In this document: positions 27,632-36,162 of the stretch, piece after piece
Position numbering within the stretch: the first letter of the stretch is position 1
Layout: each line of letters starts with the position of its first letter
From: JALJPB01 sp963933115
Lineage (GTDB): Bacteria > Pseudomonadota > Gammaproteobacteria > Enterobacterales > Alteromonadaceae
Direction of reading: 5' to 3'
DNA length: 64,000 nt
Assembly (NCBI GenBank): GCA_963933115.1
Contig: CAWVSL010000012.1
Span: 1-64,000 of the forward strand
Program-made: the position numbers and the translations under genes
Notes under the pieces: model-generated
Database searches by the model: none
Seen by the model: only the letters and a program-made list of their open reading frames with translations
What the model was told of the DNA's origin: nothing

Positions 27632-28378
27632 ATGAAATTAAATTGCGATTTAGGTGAAAGCTTCGGCAGTTGGCAGATGAGCGCTGACGCCCAAGTTATG
27701 CCTTATATCGATCAAGCCAATATCGCTTGTGGCTTTCATGCAGGTGATCCCTTAGTTATTCATAAAACGCTATTACTTGCCAAGCAACATAAGGTAAGTA
27801 TTGGCGCTCACCCCAGTTACCCTGATTTAGTTGGCTTTGGCCGTCGTTCGATGAACTGTTCAGAAGAAGAAATCACCGCCTTTGTACTTTATCAAATTTC
27901 AGCCATCGATGGCATGGCGCAATCTTTGGGATTAACAGTAGATTACGTCAAACCCCATGGCGCATTATACAATGACATGATGGTTGCCCCTAAAATAATG
28001 AAGGCGATCTTAACTGCGACTCATCAGTACCAACACATCAATAATAAAAGAAACGTTCCTCTAAAATTAATGATACAAGCAACACCTGAAGTTGAGCAAT
28101 ACCAAAAAAGTGCACGTCACTTTAATATTGAGTTACTGACCGAAGCTTTTGCGGACAGATGCTATCAAGATAACGGTAAGCTAGTCTCAAGAAATATTGA
28201 GGGCGCAGTTCATCATGCGGAAAAAACACTTGAACAAGTTAGACAACTTATTAATCATGGTTCAGTTACCACAAACAGTGGTAACAAACTGCGAATCAAT
28301 GCCGATAGTTTATGTCTACATGGCGATAATGATGATAGTGTGAAAGCTATTGCTGATATCAGAGCATTAATCGTTTAA
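27632..28378 (+). CDS. pxpA: 5-oxoprolinase subunit PxpA (LamB/YcsF)
   Basis: A 248-residue protein with the family start 'KLNCDLGESFGSWQM' and 'IDQANIACGFHAGDPLVIHKTL' (about 28-49), 'IGAHPSYPDLVGFGRR' (about 60-75), 'VKPHGALYNDM' (about 108-118) and 'LCLHGDN' near the end; the histidines and aspartates in these motifs form the active site. With PxpB and PxpC it cleaves 5-oxoproline (pyroglutamate) to glutamate using ATP, in the cytoplasm. First gene of pxpABC, with GGGGA upstream of the ATG. pxpB follows 21 bases later. Confidence 0.95.
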   Translation: MKLNCDLGESFGSWQMSADAQVMPYIDQANIACGFHAGDPLVIHKTLLLAKQHKVSIGAHPSYPDLVGFGRRSMNCSEEEITAFVLYQISAIDGMAQSLGLTVDYVKPHGALYNDMMVAPKIMKAILTATHQYQHINNKRNVPLKLMIQATPEVEQYQKSARHFNIELLTEAFADRCYQDNGKLVSRNIEGAVHHAEKTLEQVRQLINHGSVTTNSGNKLRINADSLCLHGDNDDSVKAIADIRALIV

Positions 28379-28399
28379 TTACTCATAAGTGCCCAGTAA

Positions 28400-29128
28400 A
28401 TGACTACTGATTTTAACATTGAAATTGCTGGAGAAAATGCGCTAATCATCTACTTTGAGCCGAGCTCAAATCAGCAACTGATTTCAGAAAAAATTCAATT
28501 AGCACAAGTGCTTATTTCCGAAAAGTTAAACACAGAAGTCATTGATCTCATTCCAGCTTACAGCTCTATTCTTATTGTTTTTAATATGGTCATTGTTGAC
28601 CACCATCAATTAACCAGCCGACTCCAATGGCTCTTAGCAAACATTTCAAACATGCCAAACCGTTTAGGCGACTTAAAGAACAAAATTAAAAAAAACATTG
28701 TTAATTTACCGATTTATTATTCACTAGAGTCGGGGCCCGATTTAGCGAAAGTTGCAAATCAAGCCAATTTAACCATAGAACAAGTCATTCAACTTCACCA
28801 AAGCCAACCTTATCAAGTATTCACTGTTGGCTTTGCACCAGGCTTTGCCTATTTAGGTAATGTTAATGAGCGTATTGCTACACCAAGATTAAATACACCT
28901 CGCCATAAAGTCCCTAAGGGCAGCGTTGGTATTGCTGACAATCAAACGGCTGTTTATCCAAATGACTCTCCGGGTGGCTGGAATATTATTGGCCTCTGCC
29001 CTACTAAGATGTTTACCCTTAATGAAAACCCTGCGATGCCAATACAAGTTGGAGATACTGTTAAATTTTATCGTATTTCCAGATCAGAATTTTTAGCCCT
29101 TGGTGGTATTTTAGGTGCTGTATCATGA
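28400..29128 (+). CDS. pxpB: 5-oxoprolinase subunit PxpB (KipI-like)
   Basis: A 242-residue carboxyltransferase-like subunit. The C-terminal part shows 'QVFTVGFAPGFAYLGNVNERIATPRLNTPR' (about 135-164), 'KGSVGIADNQTAVYPNDSPGGWNIIG' (about 169-194), the typical KipI/allophanate hydrolase subunit 1 core. In Bacillus KipI also inhibits the sporulation kinase KinA, but in proteobacteria the pxpABC context points to pyroglutamate use. The N-terminal 90 residues are the divergent KipI N-domain. Overlaps pxpC by 4 bases (ATGA). Confidence 0.94.
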   Translation: MTTDFNIEIAGENALIIYFEPSSNQQLISEKIQLAQVLISEKLNTEVIDLIPAYSSILIVFNMVIVDHHQLTSRLQWLLANISNMPNRLGDLKNKIKKNIVNLPIYYSLESGPDLAKVANQANLTIEQVIQLHQSQPYQVFTVGFAPGFAYLGNVNERIATPRLNTPRHKVPKGSVGIADNQTAVYPNDSPGGWNIIGLCPTKMFTLNENPAMPIQVGDTVKFYRISRSEFLALGGILGAVS

Positions 29129-30117
29129 GACAAATTGCATCACATAAAAAACACATAAGTTTAGGTTTTATTGTTAAAAAGCCGGGTATATTAAGTTTAA
29201 TTCAGGATAACGGCCGTTATGGTTATTTTAATCTTGGTCTGACTAATGGTGGTCCACTCGATAGACCGGCTTTTTATTGGGCCAACCGCTTATGTGGTAA
29301 TAAGATCAACAGCAGTGTTATTGAAATAACCATGGGTGGTTTAATTTTAATTGCACAAGTAGATACTGTTATCGCTGTCGCAGGTGCCACTATCCCAATG
29401 GCAATTAACGGCGAACAAAAAGAGCTATGGCGTAGTTATCAAATAAAAGCTGGTGATACCCTGTCCTTTGGTTATAGCCAAATAGGTATTCGTAGTTATC
29501 TGGCCGTTAAGGGCGGATTTACGATTCCTCAGATATTTGGCAGTTCTTCGACGGTATGTCGGGAAGGTATTGGTGGCCTAAATGGCGACAAAATAAAAGT
29601 TAACGATATTCTCCCCTGCGAAAAGTCCCCCTCAAGACAAAACCTAATCAATGGTGACAAAAATTTACAACTTGCTAAGCAATACCGACCAAAGTATAGC
29701 AATAACGTAACGTTACGCACGGTCGCTGGCTATCAACAAAGCGACTTTTCACCAGAACAACAAGCGCTATTTTATTCAAGCGAATATTGTGTGAGTCAGT
29801 ATTATGATCGGATGGGCTATCGTCTTGAAGGCAAAAAGATAAAATCAAAAATTAAAGGTATTGTTTCTGAGGGTATTTGTCATGGTGCTATTCAAATTCC
29901 AGCGGATGGCCAACCAATCGTGCTGCTTAATGATAGGCAAAGCATTGGGGGTTATCCTAAAATTGGCAGTGTTATTGATCTTGATACCGCTAAATTGAGT
30001 CAACTTAGCCAAGGAGGAAAGATAGAATTTAGAAAAATAACTATCGATGAAGCACATCGGGTATGGCATCAAAATATAAACCTTATTAATCAAATAACAC
30101 TTACCCATTGTAATTAA
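29125..30117 (+). CDS. pxpC: 5-oxoprolinase subunit PxpC (KipA-like)
   Basis: A 330-residue partner of PxpB. Typical elements: 'GILSLIQDNGRYGYFNLGLTNGGPLDRPAFYWANRL' (about 17-52), 'AVAGATIPMAINGE', 'GIRSYLAVKGGF', 'YCVSQYYDRMGYRLEG' and 'GICHGAIQIPADGQPIVLLNDRQSIGGYPKIG' (about 248-279). It completes the ATP-dependent 5-oxoprolinase. The start overlaps the pxpB stop, implying coupled translation. A dedicated transporter gene is not part of this operon here. No terminator stands out after the stop. Confidence 0.94.
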   Translation: MRQIASHKKHISLGFIVKKPGILSLIQDNGRYGYFNLGLTNGGPLDRPAFYWANRLCGNKINSSVIEITMGGLILIAQVDTVIAVAGATIPMAINGEQKELWRSYQIKAGDTLSFGYSQIGIRSYLAVKGGFTIPQIFGSSSTVCREGIGGLNGDKIKVNDILPCEKSPSRQNLINGDKNLQLAKQYRPKYSNNVTLRTVAGYQQSDFSPEQQALFYSSEYCVSQYYDRMGYRLEGKKIKSKIKGIVSEGICHGAIQIPADGQPIVLLNDRQSIGGYPKIGSVIDLDTAKLSQLSQGGKIEFRKITIDEAHRVWHQNINLINQITLTHCN

Positions 30118-30262
30118 CCTTAAAAAATTCTTTACTGATTTAGTTGAGCAATATTCAACATTTCACCTACAAATGAGTCAATAACTGTGGCAAAATAACA
30201 ACGTTTTTCACCATTGCACCATTAGCAATAAATTAGCAACAAATCGGTATTTATTTTTAGTT

Positions 30263-31117
30263 ATGACAGCAGCATTAATTGATGGCAAAGCTATTGCCTC
30301 GCAAGTTAGACAAGCAGTAAAAGAAAAAGTAAGTCAGCGTTTAAACGTGGGTTTACGCCCTCCTGGTTTAGCGGTAATTCTTGTCGGGAGTGATCCCGCC
30401 TCTCAAGTCTATGTTGGCAGTAAACGCAAAGCTTGTGAAGAGGTTGGCTTTGTTTCTCGCTCTTATGATATGCCTAAAACAACCACTGAGGATGAGTTAT
30501 TTTCTTTAATTGATGAACTTAATCGAGATAATGCAATTGATGGGATATTAGTACAATTACCTTTGCCTGAAGGTTTAGACGCTAACTTGGTGATTGAACA
30601 TATTAACCCTGAAAAAGATGTTGACGGTTTTCATCCCTTTAATGTCGGCAAATTAGTTTTACGCCAGCCGGGCTTGCGTCCCTGTACACCAAAAGGCATC
30701 ATGACACTAATTGAATCGACAGGTGTTAATCCGCATGGTTTAGAGGCTTTAGTTGTTGGAGCGTCAAATATTGTCGGTCGACCAATGACTTTAGAATTAT
30801 TACTTGCCGGTTGTACTGTTACTACTACCCATCGCTTTACAAAAGATTTAGAAGCTAAGGTGAGGAACGCTGACTTGCTGGTAGTTGCGGTAGGTAAGCC
30901 TGCATTTATTCCTGGCGAATGGATAAAACAAGGGGCAATTGTTATTGATGTCGGCATAAACCGACTAGACACCGGAAAATTAGTGGGTGACGTTGGCTTT
31001 GATATTGCTCAAACTAAAGCCGCTCATATAACCCCAGTCCCTGGTGGGGTAGGTCCAATGACAGTCGCAAGTTTAATTGAAAACACCTTAATTGCCTGCG
31101 AAAAATTCGGTAAATAA
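30263..31117 (+). CDS. folD: Methylenetetrahydrofolate dehydrogenase/cyclohydrolase FolD
   Basis: A 284-residue bifunctional enzyme making 10-formyl-THF from 5,10-methylene-THF with NADP+. Motifs: YVGSKRKACEEVG (about 50-62, catalytic Tyr and Lys), 'GILVQLPLPEGLD' (about 94-106), 'PCTPKGIM' (about 140), 'VVGASNIVGRPM' (about 165-176, cofactor loop) and 'TPVPGGVGPMTVASLIENT' (about 257-275). Length equals that of E. coli FolD (288). Cytoplasmic. Transcribed alone, convergent with cysS, and closed by a hairpin after the stop. Confidence 0.97.
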   Translation: MTAALIDGKAIASQVRQAVKEKVSQRLNVGLRPPGLAVILVGSDPASQVYVGSKRKACEEVGFVSRSYDMPKTTTEDELFSLIDELNRDNAIDGILVQLPLPEGLDANLVIEHINPEKDVDGFHPFNVGKLVLRQPGLRPCTPKGIMTLIESTGVNPHGLEALVVGASNIVGRPMTLELLLAGCTVTTTHRFTKDLEAKVRNADLLVVAVGKPAFIPGEWIKQGAIVIDVGINRLDTGKLVGDVGFDIAQTKAAHITPVPGGVGPMTVASLIENTLIACEKFGK

Positions 31118-31126
31118 ACTATTGGC

Positions 31127-31168
31127 TATCAGCCATCAGAAACATCTGATGGCTGATAACTCTTCCTT
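31127..31168 (+). terminator. Intrinsic terminator of folD
   Basis: Perfect 14-bp inverted repeat TATCAGCCATCAGA / TCTGATGGCTGATA with loop AACA (31127-31158), followed by ACTCTTCCTTTT. The tail is only partly T-rich. No T run on the other side, so it serves folD rather than cysS. Confidence 0.7.
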
Positions 31169-31192
31169 TTAGCAGCAGACCTACGCTTGGTA

Positions 31193-32569
31193 TTAAGCTT
31201 TACGCCAAGTGGTACCGTTAGCGCTATCTTCTAAGCTAATTTTCATTTCATTGAGTTTATCCCGCGCTTCATCAGCAGCAGCCCAATTTTTATCAGCCCT
31301 TGCATCATTTCGCTGTTTTATTAACGCTTCAATGATTGTTGACTCATCATCTAAATCGCCTTGTAAAAAAGCTTCAGGGGAATTTTGTGCGATACCTAAG
31401 ACTTCACCCAATTTAACCAAGACGAAGGCTAGCTCAGCTGACTTACTGTCTTGTTCAGCTTTTAATCGATTAATTTCTTTGGCTAAGTCAAATAGTACTG
31501 CCATAGCTTCAGGGCAATTAAAATCATCGTTCATCGCTTTTTCAAATCGTTGAGCATAGACGTTATCACTCAAGGAAATCTCAGTTAACTCAATATCCCT
31601 TAAAGCAATATATAGACGTTCTAGGCTTGAACGTGCTTGACTTAGATTTTCTTGCGAATAATTGAGCTGACTACGGTAGTGACTTGATGTTAAAAAGAAA
31701 CGTACAGTTTCAGCATCGTATTCTTGTAAAACACTACGTAGCGTAAAAAAATTATTTAATGACTTAGACATTTTTTCTTTATTTATTTGTACCATACCGC
31801 CATGCATCCAATAATTAACATAGGGTGTATCAAAGGCACAACAAGACTGAGCAATTTCATTTTCGTGATGAGGGAACTGAAGATCTGAACCACCACCGTG
31901 AATATCAAAGTGACTACCTAGGTGTTTGCTGTTCATCGCAGAACATTCAATATGCCAACCTGGACGGCCTTTGCCCCAGACTGAATCCCAACTAGGTTCA
32001 CCTGGTTTTGCCATTTTCCATAAAACAAAGTCCATTGGACTCCGTTTAGCATCATCGACATCAACACGTGCACCAGCTTGCAACATATCAAGGTTTTGCA
32101 AACTTAATTTGCCATAATCTTTAAACGTTTTCACTTCAAAAAAAACATCGCCATTACTAGCAACGTAGGCATGGCCTCGTTCAATCAAACGTTCGATTAA
32201 GGTGATGATTTCTGGCATGTGTCCGGTAACTGTCGGAGCAATATCAGGGCGCAAAATATTTAAATCGTCAAAGTCTTGATACATCTCTTGGGTCATACGC
32301 GACGTTAAACTGTCACACGTCTCATTATTTTCTTGCGCTCGCTTAATGATTTTATCGTCTACATCAGTGATATTACGGACGTGTGTAACGTCATAACCTA
32401 AGTATTTTAAATAACGAGCGATAATATCAAAGGCAACATAGGTTCTAGCATGGCCGATATGAAGAAAGTCGTAAATAGTAATACCACAAACATATAAGCC
32501 AACCTTCCCTTCAACAATAGGTGTAAATACTTCTTTTTGTCGGCTTAAGGTATTGTAAATTTGTAGCAT
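31193..32569 (-). CDS. cysS: Cysteinyl-tRNA synthetase
   Basis: A 458-residue class I aminoacyl-tRNA synthetase charging tRNA-Cys. HIGH motif at 37-40 in 'LYVCGITIYDFLHIGHART' (C28 is one zinc ligand), 'THVRNITDVDDKII' (about 61-74), 'WHIECSAM' and 'DIHGGGSDLQFPHHENEIAQS' (about 205-240, further zinc ligands), and KMSKS within KEKMSKSLNN (about 266-270). Length is normal (E. coli 461). Monocistronic, divergent from ppiB. Confidence 0.97.
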   Translation of the reverse strand: MLQIYNTLSRQKEVFTPIVEGKVGLYVCGITIYDFLHIGHARTYVAFDIIARYLKYLGYDVTHVRNITDVDDKIIKRAQENNETCDSLTSRMTQEMYQDFDDLNILRPDIAPTVTGHMPEIITLIERLIERGHAYVASNGDVFFEVKTFKDYGKLSLQNLDMLQAGARVDVDDAKRSPMDFVLWKMAKPGEPSWDSVWGKGRPGWHIECSAMNSKHLGSHFDIHGGGSDLQFPHHENEIAQSCCAFDTPYVNYWMHGGMVQINKEKMSKSLNNFFTLRSVLQEYDAETVRFFLTSSHYRSQLNYSQENLSQARSSLERLYIALRDIELTEISLSDNVYAQRFEKAMNDDFNCPEAMAVLFDLAKEINRLKAEQDSKSAELAFVLVKLGEVLGIAQNSPEAFLQGDLDDESTIIEALIKQRNDARADKNWAAADEARDKLNEMKISLEDSANGTTWRKA

Positions 32570-32747
32570 AACTTTAATGATTCTCTGTAATTAAATAATA
32601 AATTTACTCTTAAGAAGAGTGATAAGCGGCAATTGTACCTTAACAAAACAAAATGGTCATCAGATCTACACATTTTCACTAAGAAATACGCTACAATCAC
32701 CCTACTAATTTTAGTACAACTTTATTAATAGCACTTACGAGAGAAAT

Positions 32748-33239
32748 ATGATTACTTTAAAAACGAACCTTGGCGATATTAAAATTGAATTGAACTCTGA
32801 TAAAGCCCCTATCTCAGCTAAAAATTTCGAACAATACGTTGAAGATGGCTTTTATAACGGTACTATTTTTCATCGTGTCATTAAAGGTTTCATGGCACAA
32901 GGTGGTGGGTTTGCTGCAGGCATGGAAGAAAAAGAATCTCGTGCTAGTATCCGAAACGAAGCAAACAATGGCTTAAGTAATACACGTGGTACTTTAGCTA
33001 TGGCGCGAACTAATGATCCACATTCGGCATCTGCCCAATTCTTTATTAACCTAAATGACAATGACTTTTTAGATCATAAAAACGAGTCTGAAGCTGGCTG
33101 GGGATATTGTGTTTTTGCTGAAGTTGTTGAAGGTATGGATGTTGTTGATAAAATGGCATTAGTTGAAACGGGTCGTCGTGATTATCATGATGATGTTCCA
33201 AAAGATGAAATTATCATTGAAACTTGTGAAATCTCTTAA
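32748..33239 (+). CDS. ppiB: Peptidyl-prolyl cis-trans isomerase B (cyclophilin)
   Basis: A 163-residue cytoplasmic cyclophilin without signal peptide. Active-site motifs: 'FHRVIKGFMAQGGGF' (about 43-57, catalytic arginine), 'GTLAMARTNDPHSASAQFFINLNDNDFLDH' (about 81-110) and 'WGYCVFAEVVEGMDVV'. Length equals that of E. coli PpiB (164). lpxH starts 40 bases after its stop on the same strand, an arrangement (ppiB-lpxH) also seen in E. coli, so the two are probably one operon. The ATG is preceded by GAGAG. Confidence 0.96.
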   Translation: MITLKTNLGDIKIELNSDKAPISAKNFEQYVEDGFYNGTIFHRVIKGFMAQGGGFAAGMEEKESRASIRNEANNGLSNTRGTLAMARTNDPHSASAQFFINLNDNDFLDHKNESEAGWGYCVFAEVVEGMDVVDKMALVETGRRDYHDDVPKDEIIIETCEIS

Positions 33240-33279
33240 CTTGATATTTTTATTATAATTAAAATAGTAATTGAAATAA

Positions 33280-34041
33280 ATGCCGATGAATAAATCCATT
33301 AGTAACAAACAAAAAGAGCCAGTGACATACTTTGTCGCTGATCTTCATTTGAGCCAAAACAGAACTGATATTACAGATTGTTTTGTTTCATTTCTCAAGA
33401 ATGAAGCGGTCTATGCACAAACCTTATATATATTAGGTGATTTGTTTGAAAGTTGGATTGGTGATGATGATGATAGTCCTTTTGTTGAAACCATTGCATC
33501 GGCACTATTAACGTTGAAAAAAACAGGTACCTTTATCTATTATATTCATGGTAATAGAGACTTTTTACTTGGGAAGGAATATGCAAAAAGATGTGGGATG
33601 GCTTTATTACCTGAAGTTATACTCATTGATTTATATGGTCAACAAAGCGTAATAATGCATGGCGATACACTTTGTACTAGGGATGTTGGTTATCAAAAGT
33701 TTCGTAAAAAATCTCGCTCTTGGTGGTGGCAAACAATTATAAAAGCGCTACCGTTATCTGTCAGACGAAATAAAGCGGCCAATTACCGAAAACAAAGTGC
33801 AGCAGCAACCTCGATAAAATCACAAGATATTATGGATGTTACCGCATCAGAAGTTGTTAAATGTCTTGAAAAATATCAATGTCAGTGGCTGATTCATGGC
33901 CATACTCACCGACCTTTCGTTCATGACTTAATAGCAAATGATCAACCAGCAAAGCGAATAGTTTTAGGTGACTGGTATGAACAAGGCGCCTGGTTAAAAG
34001 TTGATGCCAGTGGCTATACCCTAATGAACAAAGCATTTTAA
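33280..34041 (+). CDS. lpxH: UDP-2,3-diacylglucosamine pyrophosphatase LpxH
   Basis: A 253-residue calcineurin-like metallophosphoesterase that hydrolyses UDP-2,3-diacylglucosamine to lipid X in lipid A synthesis, at the cytoplasmic face of the inner membrane. Metal-site motifs: 'FVADLHLS' (D21, H23), 'LGDLFESWIGDDD' (about 57-69), 'YIHGNRDFLLG' (about 88-98), 'MHGDTLCTRD' (about 126-135), 'IHGHTHRP' (about 205-212). E. coli LpxH is 240 residues. ATGs at 33280 and 33286 are both possible starts. Follows ppiB closely. Confidence 0.96.
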   Translation: MPMNKSISNKQKEPVTYFVADLHLSQNRTDITDCFVSFLKNEAVYAQTLYILGDLFESWIGDDDDSPFVETIASALLTLKKTGTFIYYIHGNRDFLLGKEYAKRCGMALLPEVILIDLYGQQSVIMHGDTLCTRDVGYQKFRKKSRSWWWQTIIKALPLSVRRNKAANYRKQSAAATSIKSQDIMDVTASEVVKCLEKYQCQWLIHGHTHRPFVHDLIANDQPAKRIVLGDWYEQGAWLKVDASGYTLMNKAF

Positions 34042-34060
34042 ACTTGATAAGAGTTGTCTA

Positions 34061-34819
34061 TTAACAAGGCACACCACTATGAAATTTAAAATCTTTATCA
34101 TCACTAGTAATTAATTGAGCCTCGACCTCACCAAAAAACTTAACCCTTTCACTAATGTCCTCACCCGCCACCTCTTCAGCGAGTGTTAAATACTCTTGAA
34201 AATGTCTTGCCTCTGAGCGCAATAGCGAGACATAAAACTTATTGAGTTCATCATCTAAAAATGGCGCGATTTTAGCAAATCGTTCACACGAACGAGCTTC
34301 GATATAAGCACCACAAATAAGTTTATCAATTAAATTAGCTGGCTCATGGGTTCTTACTTTACTCATTAACCCTTTAGCATAACGACTGGCGGTGATATTT
34401 TCATAGGGTATTTCTCGTGCTTCCATTATCTCTAATACTTGATAGAAATGATGTAATTCTTCTTTAATCAGTAATACCATTTTATCAATAAGATTTTGAG
34501 CAAATAACGAATCACTTTTAGGGACAATAGCTTTAGACAATTTGTCATGATCAGCCAAGCTGCTAAGATCGCCCTCTTTTCGATAAATATATTTTTCATA
34601 AGGTTGAAACCAACGCTGAAGCGCTTCGCCACTTTCTTTATCTACCGCATACTTTCGAATTAACCACATAGCAGTTTGACCCGCTTTTAACTCACAGATT
34701 AGATGGTCGGTAAGTAACAGATTTAAATGCTCTGGTTTTTTTGCTTCCTCGACCCAACTATCTGAAGTTTCAGCTTGTAAGAATGCAAGGATGGGTTCTA
34801 AAAGTGTTGATGTATTCAT
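34061..34819 (-). CDS. miaE: tRNA-(ms2io6A)-hydroxylase MiaE
   Basis: A 252-residue ferritin-like di-iron monooxygenase that hydroxylates the isopentenyl group of ms2i6A37 in tRNA. The four-helix bundle has iron ligands in 'LICELKAGQTAMWLI' (about 40-54), 'LIKEELHHFYQVLEIM' (about 117-132), 'EARSCERF' (about 171-178) and 'LRSEARHFQEYL' (about 196-207). Length is close to Salmonella MiaE (270). It converges on lpxH with only 19 bases between the stops. Monocistronic. ATG at 34819 has no strong ribosome-binding sequence nearby. Confidence 0.93.
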   Translation of the reverse strand: MNTSTLLEPILAFLQAETSDSWVEEAKKPEHLNLLLTDHLICELKAGQTAMWLIRKYAVDKESGEALQRWFQPYEKYIYRKEGDLSSLADHDKLSKAIVPKSDSLFAQNLIDKMVLLIKEELHHFYQVLEIMEAREIPYENITASRYAKGLMSKVRTHEPANLIDKLICGAYIEARSCERFAKIAPFLDDELNKFYVSLLRSEARHFQEYLTLAEEVAGEDISERVKFFGEVEAQLITSDDKDFKFHSGVPC

Positions 34820-34922
34820 ATAAGTAATAAGAAAAATAAAAGTTACGCTATTCTAAATACCTATTAACTGAGATACTAGATAAATAACTGTTCTAAAATT
34901 TTATAATGCAATAGTAGGACTA

Positions 34923-35198
34923 ATGAAATCTCCAACAGACAAACTTTTAAAGCAACATGACAAACTTATTCATACTGAAAAAATAAAGGTAGTTTCCCAC
35001 GTTCAGCGGGTAAATGACGACTGGTTTATTAATACCTTAATGTTAGACGGCGTCGATGTCCCTTTTAAATATAAGCGTAAAAAGCTCTATAAAACCCTAC
35101 AAGGCCATCAAGTCAATATTACCTACTATTGCCAAACAGAAATAATTGCGGGTTTTGAAATAGAGATGATGAATGTAGTCAGAGTAAAGCTGGCATAA
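34923..35198 (+). CDS. Small conserved protein of unknown function
   Basis: A 91-residue soluble, lysine-rich protein without signal or membrane segment ('VSHVQRVNDDWFINTLMLDG', 'VPFKYKRKKLYKTLQGHQVNI', 'IIAGFEIEMMNVVRVKLA'). Its beta-rich pattern could be a small OB- or SH3-like fold, which is inference only. I believe similar unnamed proteins occur in other Alteromonadales, but I cannot name a family. It is divergent from miaE, so both promoters lie in the 103-base gap between them. Confidence 0.65.
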   Translation: MKSPTDKLLKQHDKLIHTEKIKVVSHVQRVNDDWFINTLMLDGVDVPFKYKRKKLYKTLQGHQVNITYYCQTEIIAGFEIEMMNVVRVKLA

Positions 35199-35490
35199 AG
35201 TTTCAGATCGTCATGTCCTATATCTTCCAATAATCTAACGACTTCCACTCCATCAATCGTAAATAACAAAATAATATAAGTAAGTGCTATTTTAGTTATT
35301 AACAGTATAAAAAACGATTATTTTGCCTCTTTATCGATTGTTTTACAAACAAGTCTTGACGAATGCCTCGCCATCTTACATAAATAGCATAACGACTAAA
35401 AAAAAATAGAAAACAATATAGTCGACACAAGCAGTCAACGGAAAATCTAGACACCGTTTGATATATTATCGGGGAAGCGAGGAGAATTTT

Positions 35491-36090
35491 ATGATACTAA
35501 GTCATATATGGGGGCTCTACGCTCACCCAAGAGATGAATGGCAAACAATTGAAAAACGTCACGAGAGTTTAATGTACTCATTAGTACATATTTTAGTCGT
35601 AGCACTTATTCCTGCTATTTGCGGTTATTATGCTGCCGCTCATATTGGTTGGACTATCGGTGCAGGAGATGCGATAAGGCTGACACAAGAAAGTGCAATG
35701 ATAATGTCTGTCGCCATGTATTTGGCTTTAATTACTGGGGTATTCGCCTTAGCTTACTTAATTCATTGGATGGCAAAAACATTTGATTCAACACCTAACT
35801 TCACCCAATCATTAGAGCTAGCAGCTTACACTGCTACACCACTATTAATGGTTGGTATTACCGCATTGCTGCCTGTATTGTGGTTTGTAGCACTCGCAGG
35901 TATCGTAGCGATGAGCTATTCAGTTTATTTATTATATTCTGGTGTTCCAATTATGATGAATATTGAGGAAGAAAAAGGTTTTATTTATTCAAGCTCTGTT
36001 GTTACTTGTGGTCTGGTGTTACTTGTAGGTATTATGGCAACAACCGCCATACTTTGGGGCATGGGTTTGGGCCCAGAGTTTATATCTTAA
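35491..36090 (+). CDS. Yip1/DUF1282 family inner-membrane protein (YohC-like)
   Basis: 199 residues with five membrane segments. It starts 'LSHIWGLYAHPRDEWQTI', then 'AYLIHWMAKTF' and 'YTATPLLMVGITALLPVLW' and 'YLLYSGVPIMMNIEEEKGFIYSSSVVTCGLVLL', matching E. coli YohC (about 195 residues) from end to end. Role unknown. An upstream TTG at 35458 extends the frame, but GAGGAG lies 8 bases before the ATG at 35491, which fits the family start. Monocistronic with a clear terminator. Confidence 0.88.
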   Translation: MILSHIWGLYAHPRDEWQTIEKRHESLMYSLVHILVVALIPAICGYYAAAHIGWTIGAGDAIRLTQESAMIMSVAMYLALITGVFALAYLIHWMAKTFDSTPNFTQSLELAAYTATPLLMVGITALLPVLWFVALAGIVAMSYSVYLLYSGVPIMMNIEEEKGFIYSSSVVTCGLVLLVGIMATTAILWGMGLGPEFIS

Positions 36091-36116
36091 GGCGAGTCTA
36101 AAATTTAGCTATTAAT

Positions 36117-36143
36117 AAAAAAGGCACCAAAGGTGCCTTTTTT
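36117..36143. terminator. Bidirectional intrinsic terminator
   Basis: AAAAAAGGCACC-AAA-GGTGCCTTTTTT, a perfect 12-bp inverted repeat between the convergent YohC-like gene (+) and purF (-), with A and T runs suited to both directions. Confidence 0.9.
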
Positions 36144-36162
36144 ATTAGAGAACAATAACTAA